64,000 bases of DNA from Capsaspora owczarzaki ATCC 30864 (lineage: Eukaryota; Opisthokonta; Filasterea). The DNA lies in NCBI RefSeq assembly GCF_000151315.2, contig NW_011887292.1:2271181-2335180 (forward strand). Direction: 5' to 3'. The notes beneath the pieces are model-generated. The model had not been told where the DNA came from and did no database searches. It saw only the letters and a program-made list of their open reading frames with translations. The translations under genes and the position numbers were made by a program. Positions 24,688 to 35,806 of the stretch are shown here, in pieces (within the stretch, counting starts at the first letter, position 1; every line of letters begins with the position of its first letter).

Positions 24688-27403
24688 ATGACTTTGAGCA
24701 GCGCCGCGGCAGGGCTGGCTGCTGTCGAGTCCAGTCGCTGGCTGCCCGTCCGCGGCTGGATGCTTCTTGCCATCTTCATTGGCTTGTAAGCTTTGAAACA
24801 AAATCGCACTCTCTGCTTTTGTGCCACGGTTCTCGTTCGCCTTTGGTCGGACTTTGGTGGCTCTATTCGTTGTCAGAGTGAGAGAGTGTGGGTAATGCGA
24901 AAAGTGTGGGGTGAGTTGGAACAGAGTTGCGCCACGATTCCCGCCTCTCCCTTCGTTGCCTCCGTCCCCGCAAATGCTGCGCAGCCACCAAACCTCGTTT
25001 TCATGTTGTTCGCCTGGCTCGAGACGCGCTCTTTCTGGCTCGTGGAGCTGGTTGCTGAGCACTTTGTTGTTTTTCAATGCACTGTGCAAGGAAACTGGCT
25101 GCTTGGCGCTGGTTGGCTGAATTCAACTGCGCACCACTTAAAGTTGAAAAGGACGAAAAAAAAGAAAGGTTTCTGCGCTCGTCGTTGCTCACCACCTCGG
25201 TCGCATCGACCATACAGCGACGTAGTATAGTAGTGTGGAAGGACGCACATCAAGAGCGGGGGAGAGAGACCTTGCAGCTAATCAACCAAACACAAAAACC
25301 AAAAAAACCGCCATCACGCCACACAACCAATCCATCCACCCGACTCATCTGCCACACAAACACACAAACGCACACACACACACACACTGCGTAGTCGGTT
25401 CGGGACGAGCACTCAAAAACCGCCACTCGGTGAAATTTCGTGTCAACTCCTGGACGCGGGTGACACTGGTCGCAAAACCGTCACTTTGATGCGAACTGAG
25501 AATGGCTGAACTGAAACTCAACTGTGCTTGCTCTGGTAGACCCGCCATGATGCCCTCGGCCTCGCAGGAGCTCTTCGAACTCAGACTCCTTGTGCTGTAT
25601 GCTATCGGGTTGGTGATTGTCGGAACGCACGCGGCAGCAACGTGCGTCATTACCGCGCTCAACAAGCCTCGCCCAGTGGAGGCTCAGCTGCTGAGACTGA
25701 TCGACGTGCTCAAAGCCCAGAACAAGCAGCTGCACTTTGATGCACCCGCTGGGTCCACCTCGCTCTTCCCACAAGCCGCAAAACCCATTCCCGCAATGCT
25801 GGAACACGCATCAAGTACGGCTGTTGCCGCCCCAGGCTCGCCCTCTCTCAGGGTGGCAGCACAAAATGCGAGCCGCGGGTCAGTCGCGGTGCCTTCTTCA
25901 GCCACCATCAAGGATTTGCGCTTGTTTGGCAGTGATTGGCGCGACTATCTCGTTGGCCCATCGGTCTCCAACCCGGCGGACGAATCCGCTGCAGCTCTGC
26001 AACAGCCGTCCATTTCTGAGAAGCCTCGACAGGATGGGGCACCTCAAATCGCGGATAGTGATAGTGCGTCCACCTCGTCTGTCGACGCCGATCCCCTCTC
26101 AACCGACGAGCACAACAGCAGCGGGGGCGAGACAGACACCATCACCGTTTCGCCACAAACTGCGTCGCGCCGGCGTAGGTCTGCTTTCCGGCAGCCCGAC
26201 CTTGGACTTAATCAACACGTTCAACAGCAGCAACCAATGCAGCAACAACAACCAACCACACAACAACAGCAGCAACAACAACTCGCCTCTTCATCCCAAA
26301 CAGGTGCTCGCCGTGCAACGAACAGCACACGCACAGGTCGATCATCAACGACTTTGACAGCACCAGAAGCAGGAAAAGTCGCAAACAATACGGATGACAA
26401 CATCCGAGCATTATTGGCAACCATTCCTGTGTCGCAAGTACACAGCGCCGATCCGAGTCGACCCTTCCGTTCCCTCGAGTTTGCCGAGCAGGTCAAGCTC
26501 GACGCCATGTGTGCCGGAAACTATACGCGTGCCACCGAGGATATCTCGCACGACCGAGAGTGGAAGCTGGTGCACACAGAAGGAGTGATGAATGTCTACC
26601 GCAAGGAAATTGTCGACGGCGAACGCATTCTCGATCTCCTCAAGGCCTATCACACTGTGGAAGGCGTTGCTGCAGGAGAAGTTGCGCGGAACTTTTGGTC
26701 GTTCGATTCGCGGCTGGAATGGGAAGGTAAGCGTCGTTTTAAACTTGCAATCAAATGGGACCGTTATGATTCGGGCATGACAACTCACTTGCTTCTGAAT
26801 ATCCAGCTACTGTCGATAGCGCTCATGCCCTCGCCATTCCCGACGACACTACGATCGTCATTCATAGCGTTTTCAAGCGCGTGTGGCCAGCAACACAACG
26901 AGAAACGGTGATTGTTGACCACATCCGACCCATCAGCGCGGCTCTCGCCTCTGAATCGCCTGCGCATGCTGGTCCCGGCTGGATGGTTGTGTGTGTTTCC
27001 ACGGATCATCCGAAAGCACCTGTACGAGCCGTTGTCATTATGTGGCAGTGCAATGCTTGTTTTGGTTTTTTGGTTGTCGTATTTGTGCTCATTCTCCTCG
27101 TTCCTCCGGTGTTGCTGACATTTGCAGATTGTACCGAACGGACTGGTGCGTGCAACCTGCAACATCACCATGACGTGCCGGACGCGCATCAAACCCGGCA
27201 CGCCGATGACAGGGCCCATTCCGCGGTCGTGCATTGCGACCGACATTGTTTACATGGCGAATGTTGATCCTGGCGGTTATGTGCCGTCTTCTCTCACCCG
27301 CGCCGTCTCCAAGCGCGAGTATCCCAAGTTCCTTCATGCGTTCGAGCGCTACTGCCAAACCAAAATTCAGAATGCGCCGACTGTCGATGCGCGCTTGCTT
27401 TGA
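24688..27403 (+). CDS. Membrane-anchored CERT-like START-domain lipid transfer protein
   Basis: Four exons: 24688-24785, 25540-26726, 26807-27021 and 27128-27403; phases agree and the protein is 591 aa. Two hydrophobic stretches near the N terminus (WMLLAIFIGL and LLVLYAIGLVIVGTHAAATC) could form a hairpin or two spans. A ~250-residue disordered linker follows, with a Gln-rich patch (CAG/CAA codons near 26225-26282). The C-terminal ~225 residues are a START domain: DREWKLVHTEGVMNVYRKE, FKRVWPATQRE, and VYMANVDPGGYVPSSLTRAV followed by KREYPKFL. These match the ceramide-transfer protein CERT/STARD11 more than other START proteins. Unlike CERT there is no PH domain and no obvious FFAT motif. 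I infer ceramide or related lipid transfer from a membrane-tethered base. Confidence 0.9.
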
Positions 27404-28047
27404 AGCGATGCCATCTTTGAGATAGCAACGCACTTGTTTAGACTCAGATTTCAGTTAGGATTTGTATTTGTTACAAGACTAGCAAGCCTTCCCTTTGGTG
27501 TGGTGTGTAAAAATTGGCTGCAATACACAAACGGATTTACCTATTCGTTCTGAATGCTGGTCCGACGAAGCAAATCACCCACAGTGAAAAATGACGAGTG
27601 TGCGTAGCCGATCGATCAGATCCTGAGATTGGACGAGCACGCATTCAGCACACAGTGTGCGTCAAAATATGCGTGTTGGAATGATGATTTTTTTTTTCGG
27701 AGAATGACGACGATGGGCTTGGTTCTGGTGTGTTGTGCCCCTGCTTCGTCACTTGTCTGGCGTTTTGGTCGCTCTGCGCATATTTCAGACTCTTTTTCTT
27801 TTTGAGTTTCGTTGGATGTCTCTTGAGTGGAGCTCAGTGGAGTGACACTGCGAAAATGTGTGATTTTTTTTTAATTTTTTTGGTTTCGCCATGTGATGGT
27901 CGTTCCCCATGCGCGCTCACTTCTGTGGATGTGATCACACCCTTTGTAATTGATCATTCACTTTGTTGTACTTTTTAAATCCCAAACTTGAACAGTACCT
28001 TGCCACTCTTCATTGTTCATTCAACCCTAACCTATCCCTATTTCAAA
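27404..28047. other. Intergenic region
   Basis: 644 bases between two plus-strand genes, mostly T-rich. No gene, RNA or repeat of note seen. Confidence 0.4.
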
Positions 28048-29519
28048 ATGGTCAAGTGTGCTGCCTTCGGCGTGGCCATCGTTTTCGCGGTCGCCTTTGC
28101 GGTTCTCGCTGCCGGCTTTGCTAGCCCCGTCTGGGTTGCGCGCAAGATCAACAACGACTACTCTGTCGGTCTCATCTCCCTCTGCATCAACGACGACTGC
28201 GGCCGCTACGACACCCTGAGCGATGTGAGTTGTTGACCGCAGCAGGCGGGTTGCCTTTTTTTTTTTCTTTTTTTTTTTGTGTGTGTGTTAAGTGGTGTTG
28301 ATCTATTCGCTTTTTCCACTCTCTTCCCTTGCCTCCCCCCCCCACCTTTTCGTCCTCCCTCATCACGCCCTGTGCGAGTTATGCGCGCGCGTGTGTGTTT
28401 GTGTGTTTGATGCCAGGCGCCGGCAAACTCGCTCTTTTTTTCATCTTGGGATGGTGACGTCGGTTTCGCTTTTTTTTCAAAAAAGAATGTTCGTCACATT
28501 GTGAAAAAAAAAATCCATCACAATGATACCGCATGTGGTTTTTGCAAAGTGTGAGAGAGAGTGAGAGAGGAAGAGAGAGAGAGAGAGAGAGAGAGTGTGT
28601 GTGTGTGAGAGAGAGTGTGTGTGTATGTGTGTATGTGTGTGCTGCACGCGAGAGAGTTGCTCTTGACTGTGAAGCGAGGCTCAACGTGGCTCCCAAGAAA
28701 AAAAAAGAAAAAAAAAAAAGTACCGTTCAAAATATGCATTTTTTTTTTTGTCTTTTACAAACTGCTGTTCGTGATGGATGAGCAAGAAACTATTGTCACC
28801 GTGCTCGTTGACTTGTTTGTGCGGCCGTGGAGGCAGGCAGGGAGAGGAGCAAAAAAAAAAAAAAGTGAATGAAAGTAAAAAATTCAAAAAATCAGAAAAA
28901 CCAAAGAGTTCTCAAAAAGGCAACTACCAATTGAACCACGCTCTTCTCTTTGCGCTCAATTGCTGGAATTGGGTGCTGAAGGGTGAGATGAAGAGATGTG
29001 ATTGCGGAAAGCGAGAGAGACGTGACTGCCGAAAGAGCCATCGCGCGTGCGAGCGAGAAACGAGAAACGCGCATTATTGTCGCAATTGCACCTTTTGCAC
29101 CTTTTGGTCTCACTTTTTTTCGACTTTGAATCCTCCAGATGCAAGATGCTACCAACGACTACGTCGTCGCCGCCGCCTTCCTGATTGGTATTGCCGTCAT
29201 TGCAGTCGGTTTCTGCGTGCTTATCTCGCTGGTTGCCATCTTCAGCCCTCGCGCGATTGTCGCCTGCTATCCTCTTGCCACCCTCGCCATCATCCTGACT
29301 GTCATTGGCCTGCTGCTCGTCCCGGCCGGTCTCAAGGACAACGCCGCCATCCTGTTCACTTGCGTCTCTCCCGGTGACACTTACGAGCTGCCCGATACCT
29401 GCGAGGCGACCACTGGCCTGATTCTCACCGCCGTTGGTCTTGGCCTGCTGCTGATTGCCGAGATGGTTCTCGGTTGCCTTGATAAGAAGCACATCCGCGA
29501 GGACGGCATGTACGCGTAA
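28048..29519 (+). CDS. Claudin/PMP22-like tetraspan membrane protein
   Basis: Two exons: 28048-28224 and 29139-29519 (phase 0); 185 aa. Four hydrophobic spans at about residues 5-26, 70-94, 103-122 and 148-170. The first extracellular loop carries Trp29, Gly41-Leu42, Cys46 and Cys51, matching the W...GL..C...C signature of the claudin/PMP22/EMP superfamily. The second loop has two more Cys (TCVSPG...DTCEATTG). The short C terminus ends DGMYA, not a classical PDZ ligand. In animals this fold builds cell junctions or regulates channels; in a unicellular relative the role is unknown. The 914-nt intron holds GA/GT microsatellites and homopolymer runs. Confidence 0.82.
28551..28640. repeat. GA/GT compound microsatellite in the claudin-like intron
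   Basis: Alternating GA-rich and GT-rich dinucleotide runs within the single intron. Confidence 0.9.
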
Positions 29520-31059
29520 AACGTGTATTGCTGTTGTTTGTCGTTTGCGCCCTCAGTTGTCAGTGTTGTCGGCAGCCGCGTTGCTGTTGTTGCACGCATT
29601 CAGCCGGTTGGTGCTTTTCAGTTTGTGACAAAATCATTAAAATGGTATTTCTTGGTTTGTCTTCAGTGTTTGGCTGCCATGAGTGGGGGAAAATTTAAAA
29701 TCCAGGCCTGCACACTCTTCGCAGAAAGCTGTGCTGCGCTGTATTGTTGAGAAACGACCTGGGTCCTTTTTGCTCCGTTGACACTCCGCAGTTCAGTTGG
29801 CACCCTTGTTGATGAAGCTTTTCTTTCATTACCAAAGATTTGTTGGGATTTTTCGCGTTCGAGGCGAATCGTTCAAACACACCGACACCACCACCAACAA
29901 CAACAACAACAACAACAAGAACAAAAAAAAAAAGCTCCGACAAGACCGCCTCGCCCTCTCAACCTTCCACCACTACGACAACCACCACCACCTCCCTCCT
30001 TTTTCGTCCACTTCACAGAGCGACCTGCCCACAGCACAGCACAGCATCCTCCGGTTTGGGCTTGTTTGCGAGTGGAGCATTTTTGCAGAAAGCCCCGATC
30101 ACGAATTGAGCACAACAAAAACCCCCATTACTAATTTGGCGATTGCTACTCTTTTGTGCTTTTTTCTTTTGCCCTGTGATCATTTTTGCGCAATGCCGAG
30201 GTCAGATCTCGTCTCCGAACAACCCATCGCTCATCAACAAGATTTACGCGTCATCCCCTCTTGCTCTTCCAACCATGTACCAAACTTACTTGTGTACCAC
30301 CAGAGCTGCCGTGAAGCTCGGTGGGGGGGGGGCCGGTGGGTGAGGGAAGGGGGGAAAGGGTGAAAAAAAAAAAAAAAAAAGCGACAAATCGCAATTCGCC
30401 AAGATTCTGATGCTTGTGACTTCATTCTGAGGTGACTCCGTGTCGCAACGCGTGCATCGACCACGCGTGCCAGGGCTGCGAGCAAGTGTTGCTTGTTCTT
30501 GCATTTAGTTGCTGCGCACTGGTTGGCGTCTGTGCTGGTTTGTGGTCGGGGTGTTTTTTTTTTTTTTTTTTTTTTTTGGTGTTTTTTTGATTTCAGTTGT
30601 CGGTGTTTTTTTTTTCGTTGGTTTCCTTCCTTCGTTTGCTTCTCACTCTTTCGCTCTTCCCGTGTCGTCCACCGACGCGCGAGCACCTTAAAATTAACAT
30701 TCAAGTACGTTTTACAACGCACGCTAAACCACGAGTGTGTTGTTGAGTGCAAACACGAAAACACCCCAAAAACACAACGCCGAAAAAAACCCCACTCCAA
30801 AACAACAACAAACAAGAACCTCAAGCAACCACAAGAACCACCACCACGACGCAACAACCACCACAACACTTGCCAAGCCACTCGGCTCACAACAAGAATG
30901 CGTTCGGCGCTTGACATTGGCAATACTTGAGGGACGAGTCCGAGTGGAAACGACTACCCGTTTTGGTTCCATTTTCGCCGAAAAAGCCAAACCTTGTTGT
31001 CATCGAAGGCAAGGAGCGGGCGTGATTTTAGGTCGATCTGACTATATTGTCGCATCGTC
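29520..31059. other. Long intergenic region rich in CAA/CCA and homopolymers
   Basis: 1.5 kb between two plus-strand genes. It holds CAA/CCA-rich patches (29880-30020, 30760-30890), a G run (30321-30329), poly-A (30364-30380) and poly-T (30553-30577). Open frames here have no recognisable domain and I do not call a gene. Confidence 0.45.
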
Positions 31060-34000
31060 ATGGTTGGATGCAGTTTTCGCAACAAGATGAGAACCGGCAC
31101 GTTCTTTAGCTCTGTTGCTCTTCTGCTCTTCTGTGTGGCAATGCACGCACAGCGGTCGGAAGCAATCAACGCCTGTCATTCTGATGGCACGAGTGATGCC
31201 TGCGAGTGCTCCGAAACGCATGTCTTTTGCGCACTTTCAGGAATGGGAATCACGGCTATCCCCGGCGGAATCCCGACCAACACGACACAGTTGTAAGGAC
31301 ATCAAAACGAAATCGCAATCTTGAAGAATTCGCTAACTGGCCCGACCATCATTGAAGCGATCTTTACTTCACCGACATAACCAGCATTCCCGCAGGTACA
31401 TTTGCCAATCTTACCGCGCTAGAATCACTGTAAGCAAGAGATATACAAGATCAAGCCAAATCCGAAGTGGATCACTGCTCACATTGTCACCAGAAGCTTG
31501 GTCAGCGGCCAAATCACCAGCGTCTCTCCGAATGCTTTCGCGGGACTCGTTGCTCTCACTGAACTGTAAGTAAAAGGTCATTTCTTGAATGGAGCAAGAA
31601 CCAGAGGCTCACCGTACATTTCCAGAAACTTGCGGCGCAACCCACTTTCCGCCGTTCCCACGAGTGCATTCACAGGCCTCACTGCCCTGCAACGGCTGTA
31701 AGCAGTGAATCTGTTTGTGAAAAATTGGAATATTGCGCACATCTCACCCACCAACCCACCCACCAGTAACTTGGACCACAACGAAATAACCACGCTATCT
31801 GCAAACGCTTTCCCGCATCTACCGGCTCTGACTTCTCTGTAAGATTGCAATCAAACGACGATCGAGATACTTTTGGCTCACACACCACAACTGCTAGTTC
31901 CCTGACCGACAATCAGCTCACCACCATTCCCGAAAATGCATTCGCTGGGCTTGGAGCACTGACGAATCTGTAAGCAAGTCTCCTCGCTTCACGTGACAAG
32001 CAATTCAAGCCACACTTTTGTCCCTCACATTACTTGAGCACCAGAGACCTGACCGAAAATCAGCTCACCACCATTCCCGAAAATGCATTCGCTGGACTTG
32101 GAGCACTGACGAATCTGTAAGCAAGTCTCCTCGCTTCACGTAACAAGCGGATATGCCCTCACGTCATCATTAGTCAACTACCATCCAACAAAATTGTCAG
32201 CATGGCTGCAATTTCATTCACAGGACTGGCTGGGCTGACAACGCTGTACGAATGGATCTCGCCTTGCGAAGCAACACTATGCATTGGCTCACTCGTCACA
32301 CTGCGAACAGAATCATGAACAACAACCTGGTCACCACCATTCCCGAGAACGCACTACCTGGGCTTGCAGCGCTTGAAGTCTTGTACGCAACAGGTCATGT
32401 CCTGATTGGACCAGGAACTGTGAGCTCACGCCCTGTACCTATTCTAGAGATTTGAGGTACAATTCCATCACCAGCGTGAGCGGGAACGCGTTCGCAGGGC
32501 TACTGAGCCTACGGAGCCTGTAAGCAACGCTCGCTGACTGGACTACAGAACCAGCAGTAGCTACTCACTTACTTCACGTGCACCAGGTTATTTTTTGAAA
32601 ACCAGATTAGAGACATTTCCGCAAATGCATTTGCAGGGTTGACTGCACTGACTCTATTGTAAGCAAGCGATACAACATACATATGTCAGAACGAAAGCAA
32701 CTACCTAACTCTGCCATGCAATATAGGCACCTAAACAACAACCAAAATACCCGCCTTCCGGAATATGTGTTCAGCAATTTAACCGCACTGCACACGTTGT
32801 AAGCGTGCTCTGACGCGGGTTTAAGGGTCAGACGTATTGTATGTTAAATCTCTTCCTATTTCTAGGACTTTGGAAAACAACCTGCTCACGAGCATTTCAG
32901 CAAACGCATTCTCTGGACTTTCGGCGCTGACTTGGCTGTAAGCACGCGGACTTGTATTGAAGGAACCTCGCTTTGGTCTCACGCTGCTCGCGGGAACTAG
33001 TCATCTGGCATACAACCGGCTCACGAGCATTTCTGCAAATGCATTTTCTGGGCTTTCGGCGCTGAGTTCGCTGTAAGCACGCGGGCTCCTATTGAATGAA
33101 GCAGATTTGGACTCACAGAACACGCGGTAACTAGTTATCTGAACAACAATCCTTGCACCGCGATTGCCGCCGAGGCGTTCAACGGGCTCACGTCACTGAA
33201 ATCCCTGTAAACAAGCGGCATCCAGTGATAGGATGAAGAACGTTCACTCACTTGCTGCACTGTCATGAAGAACGCTGGTCGCAAACCAGCTGACCAGCAT
33301 TTCTGCAAATGCTTTTGTAGGACTGAATGCGCTCACGTATCTGTAAGGGAACTACAGGAGTTTTGCTTGCTAAATAGCAAAGCGGTCAGTTTACTCCCAT
33401 CATGTACGCAACAGATACCTTCAAAACAACCGAATCGTTAGCTTTTCTGCAGACGCGTTCACCGGGCTACCCGTGCTGATATATCTGTACGCAGTATGAC
33501 TATGCAAGGACATCGTGCGAACGATTAGCTCACGAGCGGCTTGTATCAGATCCGTGAACAACAACCAAATCTCCACAATCCCGACGAATGCGCTCGCTCG
33601 GCTGACAACGCTGATGCAACTGTAGGCGAGCGACATGATTGGAAGCCAAATGAGAACATTGACTCACTTTGGTGCTATTCCCAGAGACATCTATTCCAAC
33701 CCAATCACCAGTATTCCTTCAAATGCATTCACAGGGCTGACAAAACTAGTTTTCTTGTACGCAACCTTTGATTTACTCGTCACTGAAACAAACCGAAGCG
33801 CTGACTCAAAGCTTCTCTAGACGTCTGGACACCAATCAGATCACCAGCATTTCCGCAAATGCATTCACCGAGCTTAGTGCATTACGCGGCTTGTAAGTAC
33901 ACAGCGTGATTTGAGAGGGCAGGAATGAGATTGGCTGAAGTGCCACACGATCGCTAGGTGGCTGCACTCAAACCGGATCACCACCCTGTCCGCAAATGCA

Positions 34001-35338
34001 TTCATTGGCCTGACCGCGCTGACCAACTTGTAAGCAAGCAATGTTACAAGCTGACTCGCCATTGTTTCTCATTTTTTGCAATCTCCAGACCTTTGAATGA
34101 CAACCCATTGACAACCACGCCCCCTGGTTTGTTCAAGGGGTTGCCAAATAGCCTGTTCTTGTCGTACAGTTCCAATTCATATGGCCTGCCGCTGACACCG
34201 AACGACTTTACTTTTGCTGGGAATACCATTGCTCCTCCCAGCATGTATGGCACCGCTTCTACGCCTTACCGTAAGATTCTGTGACATCTTGTTGTGCATT
34301 GATTCGCACTTGCACATCGCGCTAACTGCCTTGCGGCGTCGAGCCATTTTCTTTTGGACCGATTGGTTTTTAGAGTGTGATACGACTTGTGCAACCTGCT
34401 ATGCCGCTGGGTCAAGTGCGTGCTGCGGAACCAATTGCCTGACTTGCAATTCCTCCAACGTGTGCATTCAGTGCTACGACGGGTTTGAACCGATGGATGG
34501 CTACTGCCTCGCCACCGCCGCAACCAATGCTTCGACTTCTGTTGCTTCATTTGCATCCGCAGCGTCCACGGCTTCTGCTTCCATTGCATCTCTGGTTTCG
34601 GCCACATCTGCACTGTCCGCTTCTGCAGCATCCACCGCTTCTGCCTCCGCTGCGTCGGCAGCCTCCAACGCTCCTCGCGACACAGGCAATGGCAGCGCCT
34701 CGTTGCCGATGATTATTGGTATCATTGTCGGCTTGTTGGTTCTCGTGTTGGTTTTGGCCATGTTTGTTGCCCTTCGTCGCCGGCACGCTTCTCAGACCCT
34801 CGCAACCTCCGCCAGCGCCGCCAAACTGGCCAAATCAACTTCCGAGCTGGGTCCAGCCTATGAGAGTATCCACGCGGCTTCTTCTTCGCATGTGGCAAAC
34901 CCCACTTATGAAGCCATTTCCACGAACAGCACCCAACCCCTTTACGAGGCAGTCGGCTCGAGTCCTCGGGCTCCTGCGGGCTCGCCAGAGCTTGTCTACG
35001 CCGAAGCGTCCGCCGTGACCTCCGTAACCCGCTCCAATGCGAATGCGTCGGCCAACACAGCATACTCGGCGCTGGCCCATTCTGGGCCTCCGGTCGAATC
35101 AGCAACGTATGCTTCTGCGACTTCGACATCTCATCCTGCGGGCACGAACGAGGTTGCGCTCGCTTCCGTCCACTATGCTGATGCGTCGGGAAGCGCCGTC
35201 GAGTACGCCAACCCTGCTTTGCCTGCCCCATCCACAATTCGGGCGGCGGGCACCACTGCAGCTACCGCCTACTCGGAGATTGCGTCTCTGCCAACCCAAT
35301 CGACCATTGGCAACGCTTACGAGTCAATCGAGCTCTAA
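31060..35338 (+). CDS. Leucine-rich-repeat transmembrane receptor, one repeat per exon, tyrosine-rich tail
   Basis: Twenty-three exons. Exon 1 ends at 31292; exons 2-21 are twenty 72-nt exons (first 31358-31429, last 33958-34029); exon 22 is 34089-34270 and exon 23 is 34374-35338. From the ATG at 31087 the protein is 930 aa (an in-frame ATG at 31060 adds nine). There is a signal peptide, an LRR N-cap with CECSE...FC, then 21-22 LRRs of 24 residues of the type LxxNxITSISANAFTGLTAL. A Cys-rich cap (CDTTCATCYAAGSSACC) and a Ser/Ala stalk precede one membrane span (MIIGIIVGLLVLVLVLAMF) and RRRH. The ~180-residue tail has no kinase but ten Tyr, six in YxxI/V/L context. It should be a surface receptor signalling through phosphotyrosine adaptors. 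Confidence 0.93.
31895..32188 (+). repeat. Recent tandem duplication of one LRR exon plus intron
   Basis: Exons 6 and 7, with the start of their downstream introns, are nearly identical at an offset of 147 nt. Donors lie at 31970 and 32117, each followed by the same ~30 intron bases with one change. Other neighbouring LRR exons are far more diverged. Confidence 0.85.
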
Positions 35339-35680
35339 AACGGTCTTCGTACATTGCAACCCGCCTTGTCTTTGTCTCCATTCTGCCCTTCGTTGGCCCC
35401 CTGCTTCTTTCTCATGATTGCTATAGCGTGAATCAATGTCATTGAAAAACGACTTAGAATGCAACTCAGTGCAGTGATTGCTTTGAGGTACCCATTTTCA
35501 CAGCTTGTTCGGTGTCGAAAACAGTCTGATCTACCAACAATTTTTGACGTTGACGTTTGTTGACGCTGCAGCTTTGCTCCTTTTTGTACTCGCAGTCTGA
35601 CGTCGATAATCACTGAGCTGAGTGAATGAACGAGAGCTCAGTCGTTTGTCCTTGGTTTGAACCAACTTTTTTGTTCAGCA
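35339..35680. other. Intergenic region
   Basis: 342 bases between two plus-strand genes; no recognisable element. Confidence 0.35.
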
Positions 35681-35806
35681 ATGCCGCAATCGGAACGTAA
35701 GTCCCTCTGTCTGACTTTCTTTGACCGTCGATAGCATCATCTTGTTCAAATCGTGCTCAGCCTTCCAAGCTTCAAAGCAGACGATCATCATGTCGCCAGT
35801 TGGACG

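Noticed and set aside
29520-31059. Several 100-230 codon frames in the intergenic region
   Set aside because: Low-complexity composition (CAA/CCA, poly-T, poly-G) with no recognisable domain, signal or splice structure.
31358-34029. Regular ~130-nt periodicity resembling a repeat/spacer array
   Set aside because: The periodic units are 72-nt LRR exons and introns with GT-AG borders, not a CRISPR array, and the host is eukaryotic.
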